Assembly: GCA_963669155.1 (NCBI GenBank)
Contig: OZ022588.1
Location: 14,564,835 to 14,628,834 of the forward strand
Source of the DNA: Arbacia lixula
Taxonomy: Eukaryota > Echinodermata > Echinoidea > Arbacioida > Arbaciidae
DNA length: 64,000 nucleotides
Direction: 5' to 3'
The notes below the pieces were generated by a model. That model did not search any database. It was not told the origin of the DNA and saw only the letters and a program-made list of their open reading frames with translations. Below are positions 10,365-23,390 of the stretch, one piece after another. The position numbers and the translations under genes were made by a program. Within the stretch, counting starts at the first letter, position 1. Every line of letters starts with the position of its first letter.

Positions 10365-11635
10365 CACTGTCAGTAACTGTCAGGAATTAAATTGATGTCA
10401 AAAGCGAGTCAATTGTTTAAGACAGGGCCTTCCCAAATTTAAGGTTCTAGAGAATCTATGATTATTTGATGAATAACTCTTTCAATTGTGTTTGCCATCA
10501 AGTGGACCATGCAATAATGGTATGATATAATGCGTAATCATGGCAGACCAATGATCATTTGATTTCACAAAACTACATGATTTTGAGGCAATTTAGTGCA
10601 GTCAATCTTGCATTAAAATGAGATCAAGTTTAACAAAAAATGTGAGATAGACATGTTGCTTAGAAAAGTCTCTTCTATTAAATGTCCAAAATTGCTGAAC
10701 ATTGCAGTGGTGAAAAGTTGTTTTTCCAAAGTCATTCTTCAAGGGTGACTTTGAAATGGATATCATCATAACAAAGCTATCAAAACACATATTTTTCTAC
10801 TCGATTATCAATCTTGCGTGGGATATGTTGTTTGCCTAATACATGGGCGACATAATCAATGAGTTTGTTTGGCAATGGTAGCTCTGTGGGCAACATCGAC
10901 AAAGACAGCGAAGTGGAACACTTATTGATTTTTTTGTGCGACTCTTTGATTACAACTTTTTAGATTCTTGTAGTTCAAAAAACATAACACAGATTTTTTT
11001 AAGAACTTTATCTGATGTGTTTGACATTTCTTTAGCATTAATGGATGTAACATATTGTCATGCTTTTGGTCATCTCTTGACCAATAGTAGAATGTAACAT
11101 TTTGGAGGAAAGTGTGTCAAATCAAATATGACCCTGCGGACATACTGTGAATATTATGTTCTGTATGTGTGTTACCTTTTGCTTGAAATTTTCTAGATCC
11201 TTATTGTTGAAGAACAATACCGCATATTTCTTTCCAGACTTATTCCGATGCTTTTGGCATTCCTTCCACTTTAAGTATTTTTTAACACTTCACACCACTT
11301 GGATCATTTGCAATTTTGAATACGTCATACAAATGTATTCAAAAGGCTGAAATCATTGAAAAAGTTTCTGTTGCAATTTGTGGGAGGTAGTTTTGTTAGT
11401 TGACTGCACTAATTCCCATTATTGAAGAATGCCATGACATTGGATACCGTAATTTTGTTAGTAATGCAATTCTCTTTCAGATCTATTTAAGTTCAAATAT
11501 TTGGAAAAAAGAGTGTGAATAATATAAGTGAATGCAGCAAAATCTATTACTATACCTTTTGCTACACACCCAAACTGGCACTTTGATGTGGAAGGTTATC
11601 ATTACTTCACCCTTTACTATTATTATGAAACTTAC
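10365..11635. other. intron 7, remainder
   Basis: AT-rich intron sequence without recognisable genes, RNA or repeat family. Confidence 0.5.
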
Positions 11636-11704
11636 CTCAATGTTGAGAAATATCTTGTCGATGTCTTGTCTAGACAGGAGTGTTTTCAGGGGCTTGATGA
11701 ATTG
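11636..11704 (-). CDS. vav: vav exon 7: DH domain
   Basis: This exon has 23 codons, phase 0 (CACAG|CAA, GAG|GTAAGT). It encodes QFIKPLKTLLSRQDIDKIFL followed by NIE, matching HFLKPLQRFLKPQDIEIIFINIE of Vav1. It lies between the CR1 exon and the large exon 8 and joins both in frame. Confidence 0.95.
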
Positions 11705-13540
11705 CTGTGAGGGAAAAGCAAAGACCAACCGTCAAAGGCAAGTTTCATTTTATATCAATTCTTATTTGTAGTTCTTTACTTACACATAAAACATAAACAC
11801 AAACAAAAAGTGGCTATAAAGTACATGCCACTTTCCACCACTAATAGGCTAAGTAATTGTGTAGCTTTTCCTTGCAATACATGTACATAAAAATAGAGAA
11901 GGTAAAGAAATCAAACTACATTTATCATGCAGCAATTCATTTGGATGTTTTTTTTAATGGTACAGAATCAAAGGGCTCACACAATTAATCTTAGAAATTG
12001 AGTTGATGTGCCATATACACAGAAAAGTACACATACACACGAACAAACAGAGACACACAGGCAAACACATGTACATGTGATAAATGTACAGGCATACCAC
12101 CCTGGAACTTTAACTTCCTCAAAGTACGTTGGGCATTTCAACCATGTTAAGGTCAAATGCTGGTATGTGAGCTGTAGTCTTGGGGAATGAATTCTTAAGA
12201 TTTCAGTAGCTACATGCGATCCCCAAGTTTTATATAGAAATCAAATTTGACTGAGGACTGGTGGGTAGGTGTAATGAGTGGATGAACCAGAATGGTGGAG
12301 GGGGATAAGGAATGGTATTAAATCAGTTGTAGGGAGTATGCGATGAGAGGGTTTAATGACATAAAGATCCACTAAAGTAGGAGGGAAAACAGAAAAGGGA
12401 TAAAGAGGAAGAGGAAGAAGGATTTAACAAAGAGGGATACAAGAAGGAGAATCGAAGAACAAGATGAGACAGAATGAACAGAACATAAGAAAATAAGGTA
12501 ACACTGCAGATATGAAGATGAGTAATGGAAGAGGAGGACTTATAAGAAAGAACACAGGATAAAACAGAAAAAGAAAACAAAGAAGACAATATGAGGGAGA
12601 TGAAAGGAATATATTGAGAGAATTTTATAATATTATACTGGAAAAAGAAGAAAACAAAAAGAAAGAAAAAGAAAGAGAGAGAATGAGGCACAAAACATGA
12701 GACTATGTCTTCAATTATGTCACTAACTACTTAAATGAATTACATAACATACAAATACTATATGATATTGAGAGTACTTATGTAATCTATTTTCTCCTGA
12801 GGTGATGTGGAGGATGTATGGTACCCCATGCCCTCCAGTTCACCGAGAAGACTAATAGATTTCACAAACTTCCCGAATAAAGATCATAAAATATTTATTT
12901 TATATCCCTCATTAATATATTCTTTGTTCATTACTTGGATCTTTAACATGGACATTTTGGTAGTGCCCAAGAATGAATACGGAGGAGCCATTCATTTGTT
13001 TATGATTTCCTGTGGCTTGAGCACACCAAAGGAAATTCAAGTTGCACCTCGGCCTCAACACCACAGGAGTTTCCCCAAGCGCCCCATGATTTTCCACTAA
13101 AACGCAAAAAGCATTTAGAAAAAAATTTGTCATGTAGATTTTACGTGTGGCGCATTTACACGGGATGAACTGACATCGAGTCGGAGGGAAAATGGCAACT
13201 ATTTTTGTAAAGACATTAAATAATAGCATTTTTTTTCCCCTCTGACATCACAAGATAGTAATTTTCTTCCCTCTGAGCTTCTTTCGCTCACTCTCTCTCT
13301 CTCTCTCTCTCACACACAAATGGTTGAAATATTTGTGGTCATGTGACACACTTTTAACCAATCAACAAACTGGAATATAATATGAGGGATATAATAACAT
13401 ATTTTTTGTTATGTCCTAGCAGGCACGGTAGTGCATCACACTTCATTTCAGACACTGGTGTAAAATGAAAATGAGTAAAATCTTCATAATCAAAATGCCC
13501 CTGGTTAAATGATGAAAGACATTCTGGACATTGTACTTAC
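11705..13540. other. intron 6
   Basis: It holds a purine-rich stretch at about 12370-12690 (AGGAAGAGGAAGAAGG-type words) and a short CT run near 13291-13311. The rest is featureless AT-rich DNA. Open frames in the purine tract are compositional. Confidence 0.5.
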
Positions 13541-13627
13541 ATCACACAACATAGAGAGAGCTTCAACATATTTCTTTTCCGTCTCCACAATCTCAGTTCG
13601 GCAGAAGTCCCGCTTACTCGCCTTGGG
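13541..13627 (-). CDS. vav: vav exon 6: start of DH domain (CR1)
   Basis: This exon has 29 codons, phase 0 at both ends (CTCCAG|CCC, GAT|GTAAGT). It encodes KRDFCRTEIVETEKKYVEAL, matching KRCCCLREIQQTEEKYTDTL of Vav1. This is the first conserved region of a Dbl-homology domain, including the glutamate that contacts the GTPase switch region in this fold. Confidence 0.95.
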
Positions 13628-14555
13628 CTGGAGGACAAAAATCAGATACTAAGATGCAACTCTTTTGTCGCCAATGTTCATTTTTACACTTTTGATACTG
13701 TACCAGTATATGAAGATAGAATAACATTTGGTTTGACACAGAAAGGATTAATAACTTAATAGAAATGACAATTACTGAAAAGAGAAGGTGTAAACATTAA
13801 TGTTGTGATGCATTAGGTTTGGAAACATTTGTCGACTGAAACTAGAAATTCATTCAGTGCAAATGTATACCAATACAGTCATGTACAAATATATCATGTA
13901 TCATCTAAATAAAACATGCATATTTCGGTTTCATTGATGAATAAAAGTTTCAGTTAGATCACTCTTAATACGATGTACATTGTCATTGTTTGCTTGTCCA
14001 TGTTTTTTAACAGGTCATCTGTATCATCAAAATATCACAGTCCTGTCTTTATACATTTGAATCGACTTTTTTCTACATTTTCCCTCATATGTACGTCAAG
14101 CTTTACCACCAGACATACATGTACATCAACAAGAATTTTATTTTCTTAATCACCTGGTTATTGCAAAATTTCCCTCAGACCATAATCAATCTGTTCTTCT
14201 GCAAGTTCTACTTTTCTAATGAAATTTGTAATGGAATAAACTAGCCTTTTAAATTTTAGTATTACGAAAATAGGGAAATTTTTTCCATCTTGTTTTATTG
14301 AGAGGTTGTTTGTATGTGTTACAGAGTATTGTTCATGTTGATGTCTGGAAATCATTTTGTAGATTTTGTCTCGTCTCCATGATAAGACTATGATTGATCA
14401 CAAAAACAAGAATTTCACACATCAAACAGAAACCACTATTTCTCACATATTGATCTACATGTACTGTACACAGAGAATCTTTGTAACTATTTACAGCTTG
14501 CTGGTTGGTGTGATCACTACTGCACACCAAATGGTATAAGGCGTGACATTCCTAC

Positions 14556-14685
14556 CTCTTGTATTGCACGCGCCTTTTGGGACTGGATGTCTCGTCGGAT
14601 GTTGACCAGGTCATCATAAATCTTATCTCCCTCATCCTCGTCAACTGTGTCATAAATATCGCCCTCGTTAGCGAGATCGTGCTCA
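14556..14685 (-). CDS. vav: vav exon 5: acidic segment with second and third regulatory tyrosines
   Basis: A 130-nt exon with acceptor GACAG|TGA (phase 2) and donor GAG|GTAGGA (phase 0). It encodes EGDIYDTVDEDEGDKIYDDL. The two tyrosines (about 159 and 171) match Tyr160 and Tyr174 of human Vav1, in YDCV and EIYEDL. In Vav1 the Tyr174 helix plugs the DH active site. The rest of the exon, NIRRDIQSQKARAIQE, is the linker to DH. Confidence 0.96.
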
Positions 14686-16282
14686 CTGTCGACAAGCAAG
14701 AGAAGGCAATTTCAGTTACGCAGTTTTTAATCACGCATGTACTGACCGGTGATGAATTATGCAAACACTCCAGCAAAACAGACGGGGTATATTTATCACC
14801 CCCCCCCCCACCTCCTTCCCCCGAAGTGAGATACAGGCAGATACATGTATATATGCCTGCATGTTTCTAATTTTCATGATTATGCGCATTCCCTTTACAC
14901 CATGACGATGTGTATTGGTAGTATTTGGTACATGCACCAAAATCAATGAGGTGTGGAAAAAGCAAGGCCTTTTTTTTTTTTGGGGGGGGGGGTCAAATAT
15001 GTTTGCTCAGTTGCATCGAACATTTACAAAATGTACTTGTATGTATACTCTGATTTTCCTTGTTGAAAATAACAACATATCATTTGTAAAGTACATGTTC
15101 ATGAACGTTTTACTATAAGCCATTTCCAGTGAAAAAAGGACATGAGGGATCATGACGCTTTAAGCCCCCACAATGCAAAAAAAAAAAGAGTCCCCCCCCC
15201 CTCCCCCACTCCGATAACACATTGCCCCTTTAGAAAAAAATATTACATTTTCCTCTTTAGGGTATGACACAAAACATAGTTCAGGATGTTCCTTTCAGGA
15301 TATCAGACACAAAAAGGATCCCCATAAATACATTGGTATTTTCCCCCTTTATTCCCTAACTACATGTAATCAAAGATTATATACATGTAAACACCTGCAA
15401 TTACAAAGCAATCATCATTATGGCACCATGAATATTTCTATTGTGATGTTAGATGAAGAATCATGCTTGAACTTGTAATAAATACATGTACATACACTAC
15501 ATGTCAATTTATTACACATATTATAACATGTTCTGGTGGACTCGGTAACTGGGGAATACAACTGTACACACATACTGTACACGTATGGGCTAAAAGAATT
15601 CCAGAGCATGGGCCCTTGTCCAAATACAGTGCCAATTAACAGAGCTTTGTCTATTTGAAGTAAGATAACAAGGAAATACACATTGCAACACCACGGCAAC
15701 ATTACACAATTTTTGTCCCTATTCCAAGCTGATTGTGTAGAACACTTCCTATTTGGTGCAATTCTAGAATGTACAAGACGGACACTTTACACACAAGGAA
15801 ATAACTACATTTTGTTTTAAATCCAATTTGTTCTTGTTCCAATGAACATGAAAATTGATGGTGCAAATAGTTTTGTTTGCTGACACAACTTGGATACTGA
15901 GAAGGTATTGTAATTCTTGATGGTAATCTCAGTAGATTCTTCCCCCAAAAGGAATTCAGTTTTGAAATAATCAAACCTTCACGATTACACCAGATGGACA
16001 AGCCAATTTCTTCACAATTAATGTTCACCCAGTGCCAAATATACACCAGGGCGATTACTTTTACAATGTGTTGAGAAATATGAAATAACAATTTGTGGAT
16101 TGTTTTCATAATGAAAGGAAGAAATAAAAAAAAAAGACTTTAAGCAAAGAAGGATGGAGGAAAGAAGGGAAAGGAACACATGTAAAGAATGGATCGATTG
16201 ATAGAACAAATAATGCTGAAATAAAGAAAAGGGAAGGAAGACAGCAAGAAAGATGGGAAGAAAAGACAACAAAAATACTCAC
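14686..16282. other. intron 4
   Basis: It contains several TACATGTA words (about 14846, 15362, 15383 and 15484), poly-C and poly-G runs at about 14801, 14981 and 15194, and a purine-rich stretch at about 16110-16270 next to exon 4. No gene is seen. The open frames near 15418-16109 have no recognisable domain. Confidence 0.5.
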
Positions 16283-16336
16283 TCAGCCAAGTCCTCTAGT
16301 CCTCCATAGATATCTTCCTGTTCTGTTCTGAAAGGT
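16283..16336 (-). CDS. vav: vav exon 4: acidic segment with first regulatory tyrosine
   Basis: A 54-nt exon, phase 2 at both ends (CTCAG|ACC, GA|GTGAGT). It encodes PFRTEQEDIYGGLEDLA. DIYGGL matches DIYSGL around Tyr142 of human Vav1, one of three tyrosines whose phosphorylation opens the autoinhibited protein. In the joined protein this is about Tyr140. The exon is tiny, but motif, splice sites and phase all agree. Confidence 0.93.
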   Translation of the reverse strand, partial: TFQNRTGRYLWRTRGLG

Positions 16337-16914
16337 CTGAGGGGGAAACATGAAATCAACATTCAACATTGTTCACATTCCAAAATATAACAGACTGAAA
16401 TATAAGACTATTATTTCACATACATGATACGAAAAAAAAAAAATGATTACTACATATGATTTGATGGTGTAGTTCAGTGAGTAGGCTAAATGTTTTATTT
16501 GTCAGTCAGTGAGTCAGAAAAGTCATTTAAATTCACTCTTGGTGACTGGCATGTTACTTTTGTGCTCTCATACATGTATCTTGTGGAATTTGCAATGTAT
16601 CATTGTGTAATATTAGAGTTTTAATTTCTTTATGACCAAAGATGCATGTACCCAAGACTGGGGTAAGATATTTTACCACTTTCTATTAGAAACTCTTCAT
16701 TTATTATGTTTTCAGAAAGGCCCTTTTTAAAAAAAATTGTAGTTGCAATATTGGTTTTCTCTTAATTAATCATGTATAATTGTTTGAATTTATTGTAAGC
16801 ATGTTGGGCCTCATCGGAAAAATGTGGTATCTGTGGTAAGTAATAATAATGAAGAATGAGAAGGTATTGTGTGTCTGGAACTGCAGCGAATACATGTAGC
16901 TCTCGTAATATGTT

Positions 16915-17115
16915 TGTACACTACACCTCAAAGGAATTGGCATAGGGAAAGGGAAAGGGAAGAAAGGTAAGGAGCCGCAGTTTTAAACCGCGGTATATTT
17001 AGGCTAAAGCACCGTGTTTCATGCTGAACTGGATAAAATATACCACGATTCAAAACTGCGGCTCCTTCCCTTCCTTCCCTTTCCCTATGCCAATTCCTCT
17101 GAGCTGTTATGTACA
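16915..17115. mobile_element. family C hairpin MITE, copy 1
   Basis: About 200 bp, nearly palindromic. Left arm CTCAAAGGAATTGGCATAGG and AGGAGCCGCAGTTTTAAACC; right arm CAAAACTGCGGCTCCTTCCC and CTATGCCAATTCCTCTGAGC. The outer ends read TGTACACTACA and TGTTATGTACA. It belongs to the family with six other copies in this window. Confidence 0.9.
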
Positions 17116-17247
17116 TCAGGCTGTAGGTTTACAACTATTGTGAGACAATGTCACCAATACCTACAGCAGACGAGTTGTAGTTGCCCACTGTACAACGCAT
17201 CCTCTACACAAGTAGTCTACCTTCCAGGCTCTTGGGCATTTTAAAAC

Positions 17248-17750
17248 TACAGTCAAACCTGGCTATGCGGCCATCTGCCGTTAGCGGCCACCCTCAATTC
17301 CTCCGCTTAGAAATTCAGTATTAAAGACCCTTGATATAGCGGCCACCTATCTAAATACATGTACATGTAGGCCAGCGGCCACTCATTTTGTCTCCTGCAG
17401 CCAACATTTTACCGTGTGTAGCGGCCATCAATTCTGAAATCAGCCCGCTTTCTAGCTCCATGATGCAATTCAGCTCATTAACATATTTTCCATTTGTATG
17501 AAACGTGTAAAAGACTGGTATCTTGCCAAACAAAAAGCAGGATCATAACTTAATTACCCTTACCGGTAATGAAAGAAATCCAGATGTTCTGTGTATTTTT
17601 TTTTTTTTTTTTGCTAGAGTCTCCGCTCCCCGCACTCGCTTTTAATGTTATGATCAAAATGGCCATCGACCTGTCTATAGTGGCCACATGTCTATAGTGG
17701 CCACTTTGTGGTTTCCAATGAGTGGCCACAATAAACAGGTTTGACTGTAT
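17248..17750. mobile_element. family F element, copy 1 (long form)
   Basis: About 500 bp. It starts TACAGTCAAACCTGGCTATG and ends AATAAACAGGTTTGACTGTA. It contains many GCGGCCA and AGTGGCCACA words in both orientations and a poly-T run at about 17597. Confidence 0.85.
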
Positions 17751-18948
17751 AGATTTCAATAGTAGACAGTAGACTAATCATTTTCACTTTCTTCTTCAGC
17801 GGACCAAGGAATTAGTGGACAATGAAATCTGAGTGACAAGATGTGTGCTACTAGACTCTACATTTGACGTTTGAATTAAAAATGTCCCAAAGCATACGAG
17901 CCAGGCTACATGCACCTCTACACAGCCTGGAAAAGAGTCTACCTTGACATCAATCAGCCTTGACGTCATGAGCGGCCAATGGTTTCTTGGGGAGATGATC
18001 AATCAGTGGCCACTTTGCCACCCTTCTCACGCAAAGAAGCAGTCCAAAAGACCGGTCCCTTGAAACCATTTGGAGAATCATTAACCCAGAGCTTAATGGT
18101 GCAAACCACAAAACGTTAATGAAGAAAAGAGAGCTTTTGCTACTCTTCTTTGCAATACTGGCATCATCATATAAAAGGTCAAAGGATGAATGTTTAATGG
18201 GAAAACAAATCTTGAGATTATTCCATCTGAAAACTAAAGCACCGTTCTTAATAGGATGAAAGACACTGCAATTGGTAAATACAGTAGGCCTACTAATCTT
18301 TCCAATTTTCCTTTGAAACTACACAATTATCTCTGAGGATACAAAATAAATGTATGTAAGGGTCACTCTCATTGGAAATTCCTGGAAATTTTGTATAATT
18401 TGTATTTGTTAGCAAGATTTCTTTTACATTTTGATATCATTTACTAGTACATGTACATGCAAAACATTTAAAAAACATGCAGTAAGAGGGCACCTGTATA
18501 TTGGGAGAGCCTGAGATGGCAGACTTTCTTGAAGGTTTCCTGTTAGATATTTATATTTTTCTTTAAAAAACAGAGTCTATTGTGGTTTTCGAACCAAAAC
18601 GATTAAAATATACTGATAATGGCCCTCATGTACAAGCAATCACATGGTTGCCATTGACGATCAACTTCAGCCCAGAGAGCAAACTGCTCTCTGCCGTCGC
18701 GCCATGACAGCTTCTTCGGAGCATAATATTGGCAATTTATGGCAAAATGTCAATACTTTCCATGGGTGCCGGTGACACAGATTTCTGAATAATTAGACCG
18801 CCGTTTAATAGAGAGTAATATGAGGCTCATACATGAACATTGTAGCACCTCCATTCTGCAATATATGCTGATTTTTTTTTACTTATACAGGTACATGTAG
18901 TACGGAACTGCAGCTTGGCTCAAAAAGATCATTCTATAACTTTGCATG
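17751..18948. other. intron 3 segment without gene
   Basis: Unique-looking AT-rich intron DNA. A CRE-like TGACGTCA lies at 17961-17968. Confidence 0.45.
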
Positions 18949-19131
18949 TACAGTTAAACCTGTCTTAGTGGCCACCTGTCTATAGCAGCCAACCTGTCTA
19001 TGGTGGCCACTAAAATGATTCTCCCGGAGAGATATCATGTGTTAAATAACCTGTCTATACCAGCCACCTGTCTATAATGGCCACAATTTTTGTTTCCCTT
19101 AGGTGGCCACTATAGACAGGTTTCACTGTAC
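18949..19131. mobile_element. family F element, copy 2 (short form)
   Basis: About 183 bp, GTACAGTTAAACCTGTCTTA to TATAGACAGGTTTCACTGTA, with CTGTCTATAGCAGCC and ATAATGGCCACA words inside. It closely matches the copy at 34708 in layout. Confidence 0.88.
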
Positions 19132-19535
19132 ATTTAATGTGGGTGCGCTCCACCATGAGATGTAATTTTCTTATTCCTTCTGTTCTCTCCCACCTCGATA
19201 TTTTTCACACTGATTCGTACGGCTTGAGTACACAGTGTTGTGAAAATGCACAATCAACTGTAGTACGCTCTGAAGAGGAAGTACACATTTTGTACACTGT
19301 ACAAACATCAACTTGGACTTGCAACACAACCTAGCAAATAATATATCATATCATCATTCATGGCCATAAAAAAATGTTGTTTGTATCATGTAAATGTTCA
19401 TGCACATAAATGTATAAATGGGTTTATGATGTGTATTTTAATGAAAAAGTTGTCTGTGGAGATATAATGAGAAATCATGCAAAGTTTTGGCTGATGACCT
19501 GCAACTGCACATACTTCAGTCACCATGTCACATAC

Positions 19536-19566
19536 ATGTATGTATACATGTATGTATACATGTATT
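19536..19566. repeat. TACATGTATG short tandem
   Basis: Three copies of a 12-bp unit (TACATGTATGTA) in a row, a dense example of the TACATGTA word frequent in the left part of this window. Confidence 0.8.
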
Positions 19567-19893
19567 CTAGACTGCACATATATATGATAATCCTTTAAAT
19601 AAACCTGGGCATACAATGTTAAAGTATGAAGTGTAACCTAATCTATTTATTCAAATGAACAAATGTATTTTGTTTGATAAAATAACCAATCTGTACTTTT
19701 GAGGACTTATCCTCTCATACTGCAGATCTTTTCTTTTATTACAGGTCATACAATTCATGAAACTTGTAAAATGTCAAAATGAGGATGTAAAAAATACAGC
19801 TCACCTTGCATAGCAAAGTGGCATATGTCTTGACACACCTTGCCCTCTTTTCACAAACTTGCAGCACTATCACAGAGCCTCATGTGAAAGTCC

Positions 19894-19950
19894 CTCCTCC
19901 CCCCTCCCCTCACCCCCATCCCCTCACCCCCCCCCCCCCCCCCCCCCCCC
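19894..19950. repeat. CCCCTCACC-rich and poly-C tract
   Basis: C-rich words followed by a run of about 24 C at 19927-19950. Simple sequence. Confidence 0.9.
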
Positions 19951-19999
19951 AAGTAGACTGGTGCTCCAATCTACTGCCACACAGCAAGGTGTCTTGATA

Positions 20000-20255
20000 T
20001 TACTGCCCTAATCTGACAAAAGGAAGCAACTAACAAAAGAGACTTTTCTTGTAAATGAGCAAAATGTGTCTGTCACTTGCAATTGGCATCAGTGCAACAC
20101 CACATCATGTTAGATTGAATATCTTGCAGCAAGATGAATATTTCTCGTCCAGATTTTGGCCGTACGTAGGGAATGCTGGGTACAATCAAAGAATACCCAT
20201 AACCCAGATTTGAGTGATTTGTCACTTGCTTCCTTTTGTCAGATAAAGGGCAGAT
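20000..20255 (+). mobile_element. family A MITE, copy 3
   Basis: TTACTGCCCTAATCTGACAA to TTGTCAGATAAAGGGCAG, same orientation and interior as the copies at 7553 and 21706. Confidence 0.88.
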
Positions 20256-21705
20256 GACTTCATCCCTTCTCATAAAAACAATTTATCCTCAAACTTTGTG
20301 CCTCATGGGCATGCTCAATATTGGTTCTTGCCTATGCGTCAGCTAGAGGTCCACCTCATGAAACCCTAATGAATACCATGAAGATGCCAGTCAGCTCGTT
20401 ATTGAAGTGGAGGAACAATATTTCTTTGGATTGAAGGGTAAGGCCGGCAGATTTTTTTACCCTTTCTTCTCTCTCTTCAAGCAACTCTTGATAGCAAGTT
20501 GTATTCTTTGATATCAAATGCACATTGTAGTACTACAGTCTGTATGACAGATTTAATAGCTTCTAGAGAGATCACTTCCATTGATACGAATGATGCATCT
20601 GCAATCACAAAAAAGTCCATAATGCAGTCAAAATGAAAAAAAAATGGGGTCCCAGGTTGGTTAAGCTCCCCCAAAGTCAAGAAAAGAACCCCTATTAGGT
20701 AAGAAAACAATGCCCCTAAAAACAAAAGCCCTCCTAAAAACAAAACAAAACAAAAACAAAAACATTTCTTGTGGGGTAAATTTATTCACAGCATGTCTCA
20801 TTTCCATAATTTCATGAAACATAAAAAAGATGGCCCCTTAAATATATAATTTAAAGTTAACTCCTCCTTAAAATATATGCTTCCTCATACTGTACATGTA
20901 AGTGTGCTACAGGAACCTGTCCTGTTGATATTATTGGCATGTCTCTTCCTTCTCATTCCTCTCCGTGACTGACCTTTGTATTATCATGAACAAATATACA
21001 TGGACACGAAAAGAACTGGTTTGTGTTTTTGACAACCCTGGGCATCGTCGTACACCCAAGTCTGTTTGAGTGTACCGGTATGTCCTCTTTGGTTTTCCTG
21101 TTCCGGGATTCTCTTTGTTCTATATTAACGCTGCGCTGGATAACAACTCTGAGATCACTTAATACATAGCATAACAGTTCAGAATCTGTCAAAGGTACAA
21201 TGTAATTGTAATCACACAAGCAGGAGCCTATTGTAAAGTAAGACTAATGAACGGCACATCAAGCATTACAATTTAAACTGTTGTTCTCTTTCTTATCTTC
21301 AAAAATCTTTATCAAACATTATATTGCCCACAATGTAATAATAATAGGGGGGCCTACACCCTACAAGCTTTGCTTTTTAGTCGGCCCTCCTTCCCTTTCA
21401 ATTTTTATTATCTTATTAATTGTATTATGCAAGTTTATTTATATGTATATTAATCTGTGAAGTTAACTATACCATCATTGTAAAAATTGAAAGAGGAGAA
21501 ATAAATGAATTGAATTGAATTGAATGTTTGATTCCAGTTGAGTATCTCTTAAGGGTCGGTATACAGTGTACTTTCACCCTGTAATTTTCAGGTATTGAAG
21601 TACATACAACATTCCTCAGGCAATACAGTAACTGTATGCCCATGGACAGTACATACTGGATAGCTGCTGGTTATCATTTCTGTCCTATACATTTCAACCG
21701 TACCT
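20256..21705. other. intron 3 segment without gene
   Basis: AT-rich intron DNA with A-rich runs near 20635 and 20745 and a TGAATTGAATTGAAT run near 21507. The AATTTTTATTATCTTATTAA area near 21400 resembles the 3' end of a retroelement, but I cannot assign it. Confidence 0.4.
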
Positions 21706-21961
21706 ATTCTGCCCTGCTCTGACAAAAGCAAGCAACTAACAAAAGAGACTTTTCTTGTAAATGAGCAAAATGTGTCAGTCACTTGTATTGGCATCAGTGC
21801 AACACCACATCATGTTAGATTGAATATCTCGCAACAAGATTAACATTTCTTGTCCAGATTTTGGCTGTATGTAGGGTATGCTGGGTACAATTTAAGAATA
21901 CCCATAACGAAGATTTGAGTGATTTGTCACTTGCTTCCTTTTGTCAGAGAAAGGGCAGTAT
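21706..21961 (+). mobile_element. family A MITE, copy 4
   Basis: ATTCTGCCCTGCTCTGACAA to TTGTCAGAGAAAGGGCAGTA. It is followed 30 bp later by a CT microsatellite. Confidence 0.88.
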
Positions 21962-21986
21962 TACATCTGGGACACACAGACAAGCA

Positions 21987-21989
<3 letters not shown>

Positions 21990-22040
<51 letters not shown>
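21990..22040. repeat. CT microsatellite
   Basis: About 25 CT units with one TTT interruption. Open frames rich in SLSLSL or ERERER here are artefacts of it. Confidence 0.95.
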
Positions 22041-22330
22041 GTCACACAAGTAATAAGGGTGCTTATAGTCTTTGTGTCCAGCCTTTTGTGTACATGTACT
22101 TGTGATTACAGCATACACGTAAGAAAGAAACATACCACATTGCACAGGCTAGAATCAAGACTACATCTCTGGGGTCAAAATGGAATGTTTGCTATCCTAC
22201 ACATTTTACTTTCAATCAAAATGAATGAGACTTCAAACATATTATTCAAACCTGAATAAGTACATACATTACATGTCTGCATGGAAGCATACATGTTTGA
22301 CATTTTTGAAAGTTTTTGTACATGTCCATC

Positions 22331-22690
22331 TTAAAGGTAGCCCGTCCCTTTTGCAGACCTAATTCTGAAAGATATCTGACTTTGTCATTATTTGAGACAG
22401 AGTGACAACATAACCTTTCCCTGGAATTGACAAAGCATAATATTCGGTTTTGAGGAAATAATCTTTGATAATTGATCGAGCTTTCTTTTTTCGTACCATG
22501 ACAATGGTCGCAATTTCAAATTGTGTCAGCGGTCGGCAATCAAATCTCAGTGAAAACTAGTTAGATTTTATTCTACGGGAGTTATAGTACCTCTGACCTT
22601 AAAATTTCACAGGTGGTATCCCAAAGATATGTGCTAAATATGTGCAAACTTTCATGAAGTTTGCAGATGTATGTAAAATGTTTGTAAAAG
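22331..22690 (+). mobile_element. family D-like element, truncated
   Basis: It begins TTAAAGGTAGCCCGTCCCTT. The interior is the reverse complement of the element at 27289-27624 (shared TCTGACCTTAAAATTTCACA and TTTGCAGATGT). The far end with the inverted terminus is missing. Confidence 0.75.
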
Positions 22691-23015
22691 CTATACCACA
22701 TTCCTGTGCCTTCCTATACTTAAATTATATGTTTGGATTGAAGATTGATCGAACTTCATGTTTTCATACATATACTATTTCAGGTATATAGGTTTGGAAA
22801 ATATTTGTAATGTACCTACTTTAGGTAATTATTTTGAGAGCATTAACACATTCATCATGTCTGTAATTGTGATGCTGCTAAAATGCAAAACCGCACCCCC
22901 TTTCCACAAATCAGAGGGGTACTAGTCTTTATATTGATTTGAAGAGCTGTCAGTGTTATCATCAATGTTTCTACATGATAACAGTGAGTTTGGTGGATAC
23001 AAGTGCAAAACATAT

Positions 23016-23390
23016 TTAAAGGGCATATACTGTACTGGGAAGACAAAAAAAGCCTTGAAATGGTCATCGTGAGCAATCTTCTTACCAATGGCCTTAAAAT
23101 TATGTATTGTCCATTTTAGAGCCTTGCTGAAAGTTATTTGCCCTCATTTGATCCACATTTGGAATAATTAGTGATTGAATCACAAATCCTCAAATTGTTC
23201 GGCCCGAACATTTGGAGGATCCGTGATTTAATTACTAATCTCTCCACATGTGGATCATTTGAGGGCAAATAACATTCAGCAAGGCTCTAAAATGGACAAT
23301 ACATGAATTTCAGACCATTGGCAAGAAGATTGCTCACGATCACCATTTGAAGGCTTTTTTGTCTTCCCAGTATAGTATATGCCCTTTAAA
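23016..23390. mobile_element. family E foldback element, complete
   Basis: A 375-bp near-perfect palindrome with arms of about 185 bp. It begins TTAAAGGGCATATACTGTAC and ends GTATAGTATATGCCCTTTAA. The centre is a hairpin around GTTCGGCCCGAAC. Inside, TAGAGCCTTGCTGAAAGTTA pairs with ATTCAGCAAGGCTCTAAAAT. No protein is encoded. A half copy lies at 59252. Confidence 0.92.

Noticed and set aside
9674-10367. Open frames of 100-196 codons on both strands rich in SLSLSL or RERERE
   Set aside because: They are translations of the GA/CT microsatellite. Only the last 66 codons of one of them are real (vav exon 8).
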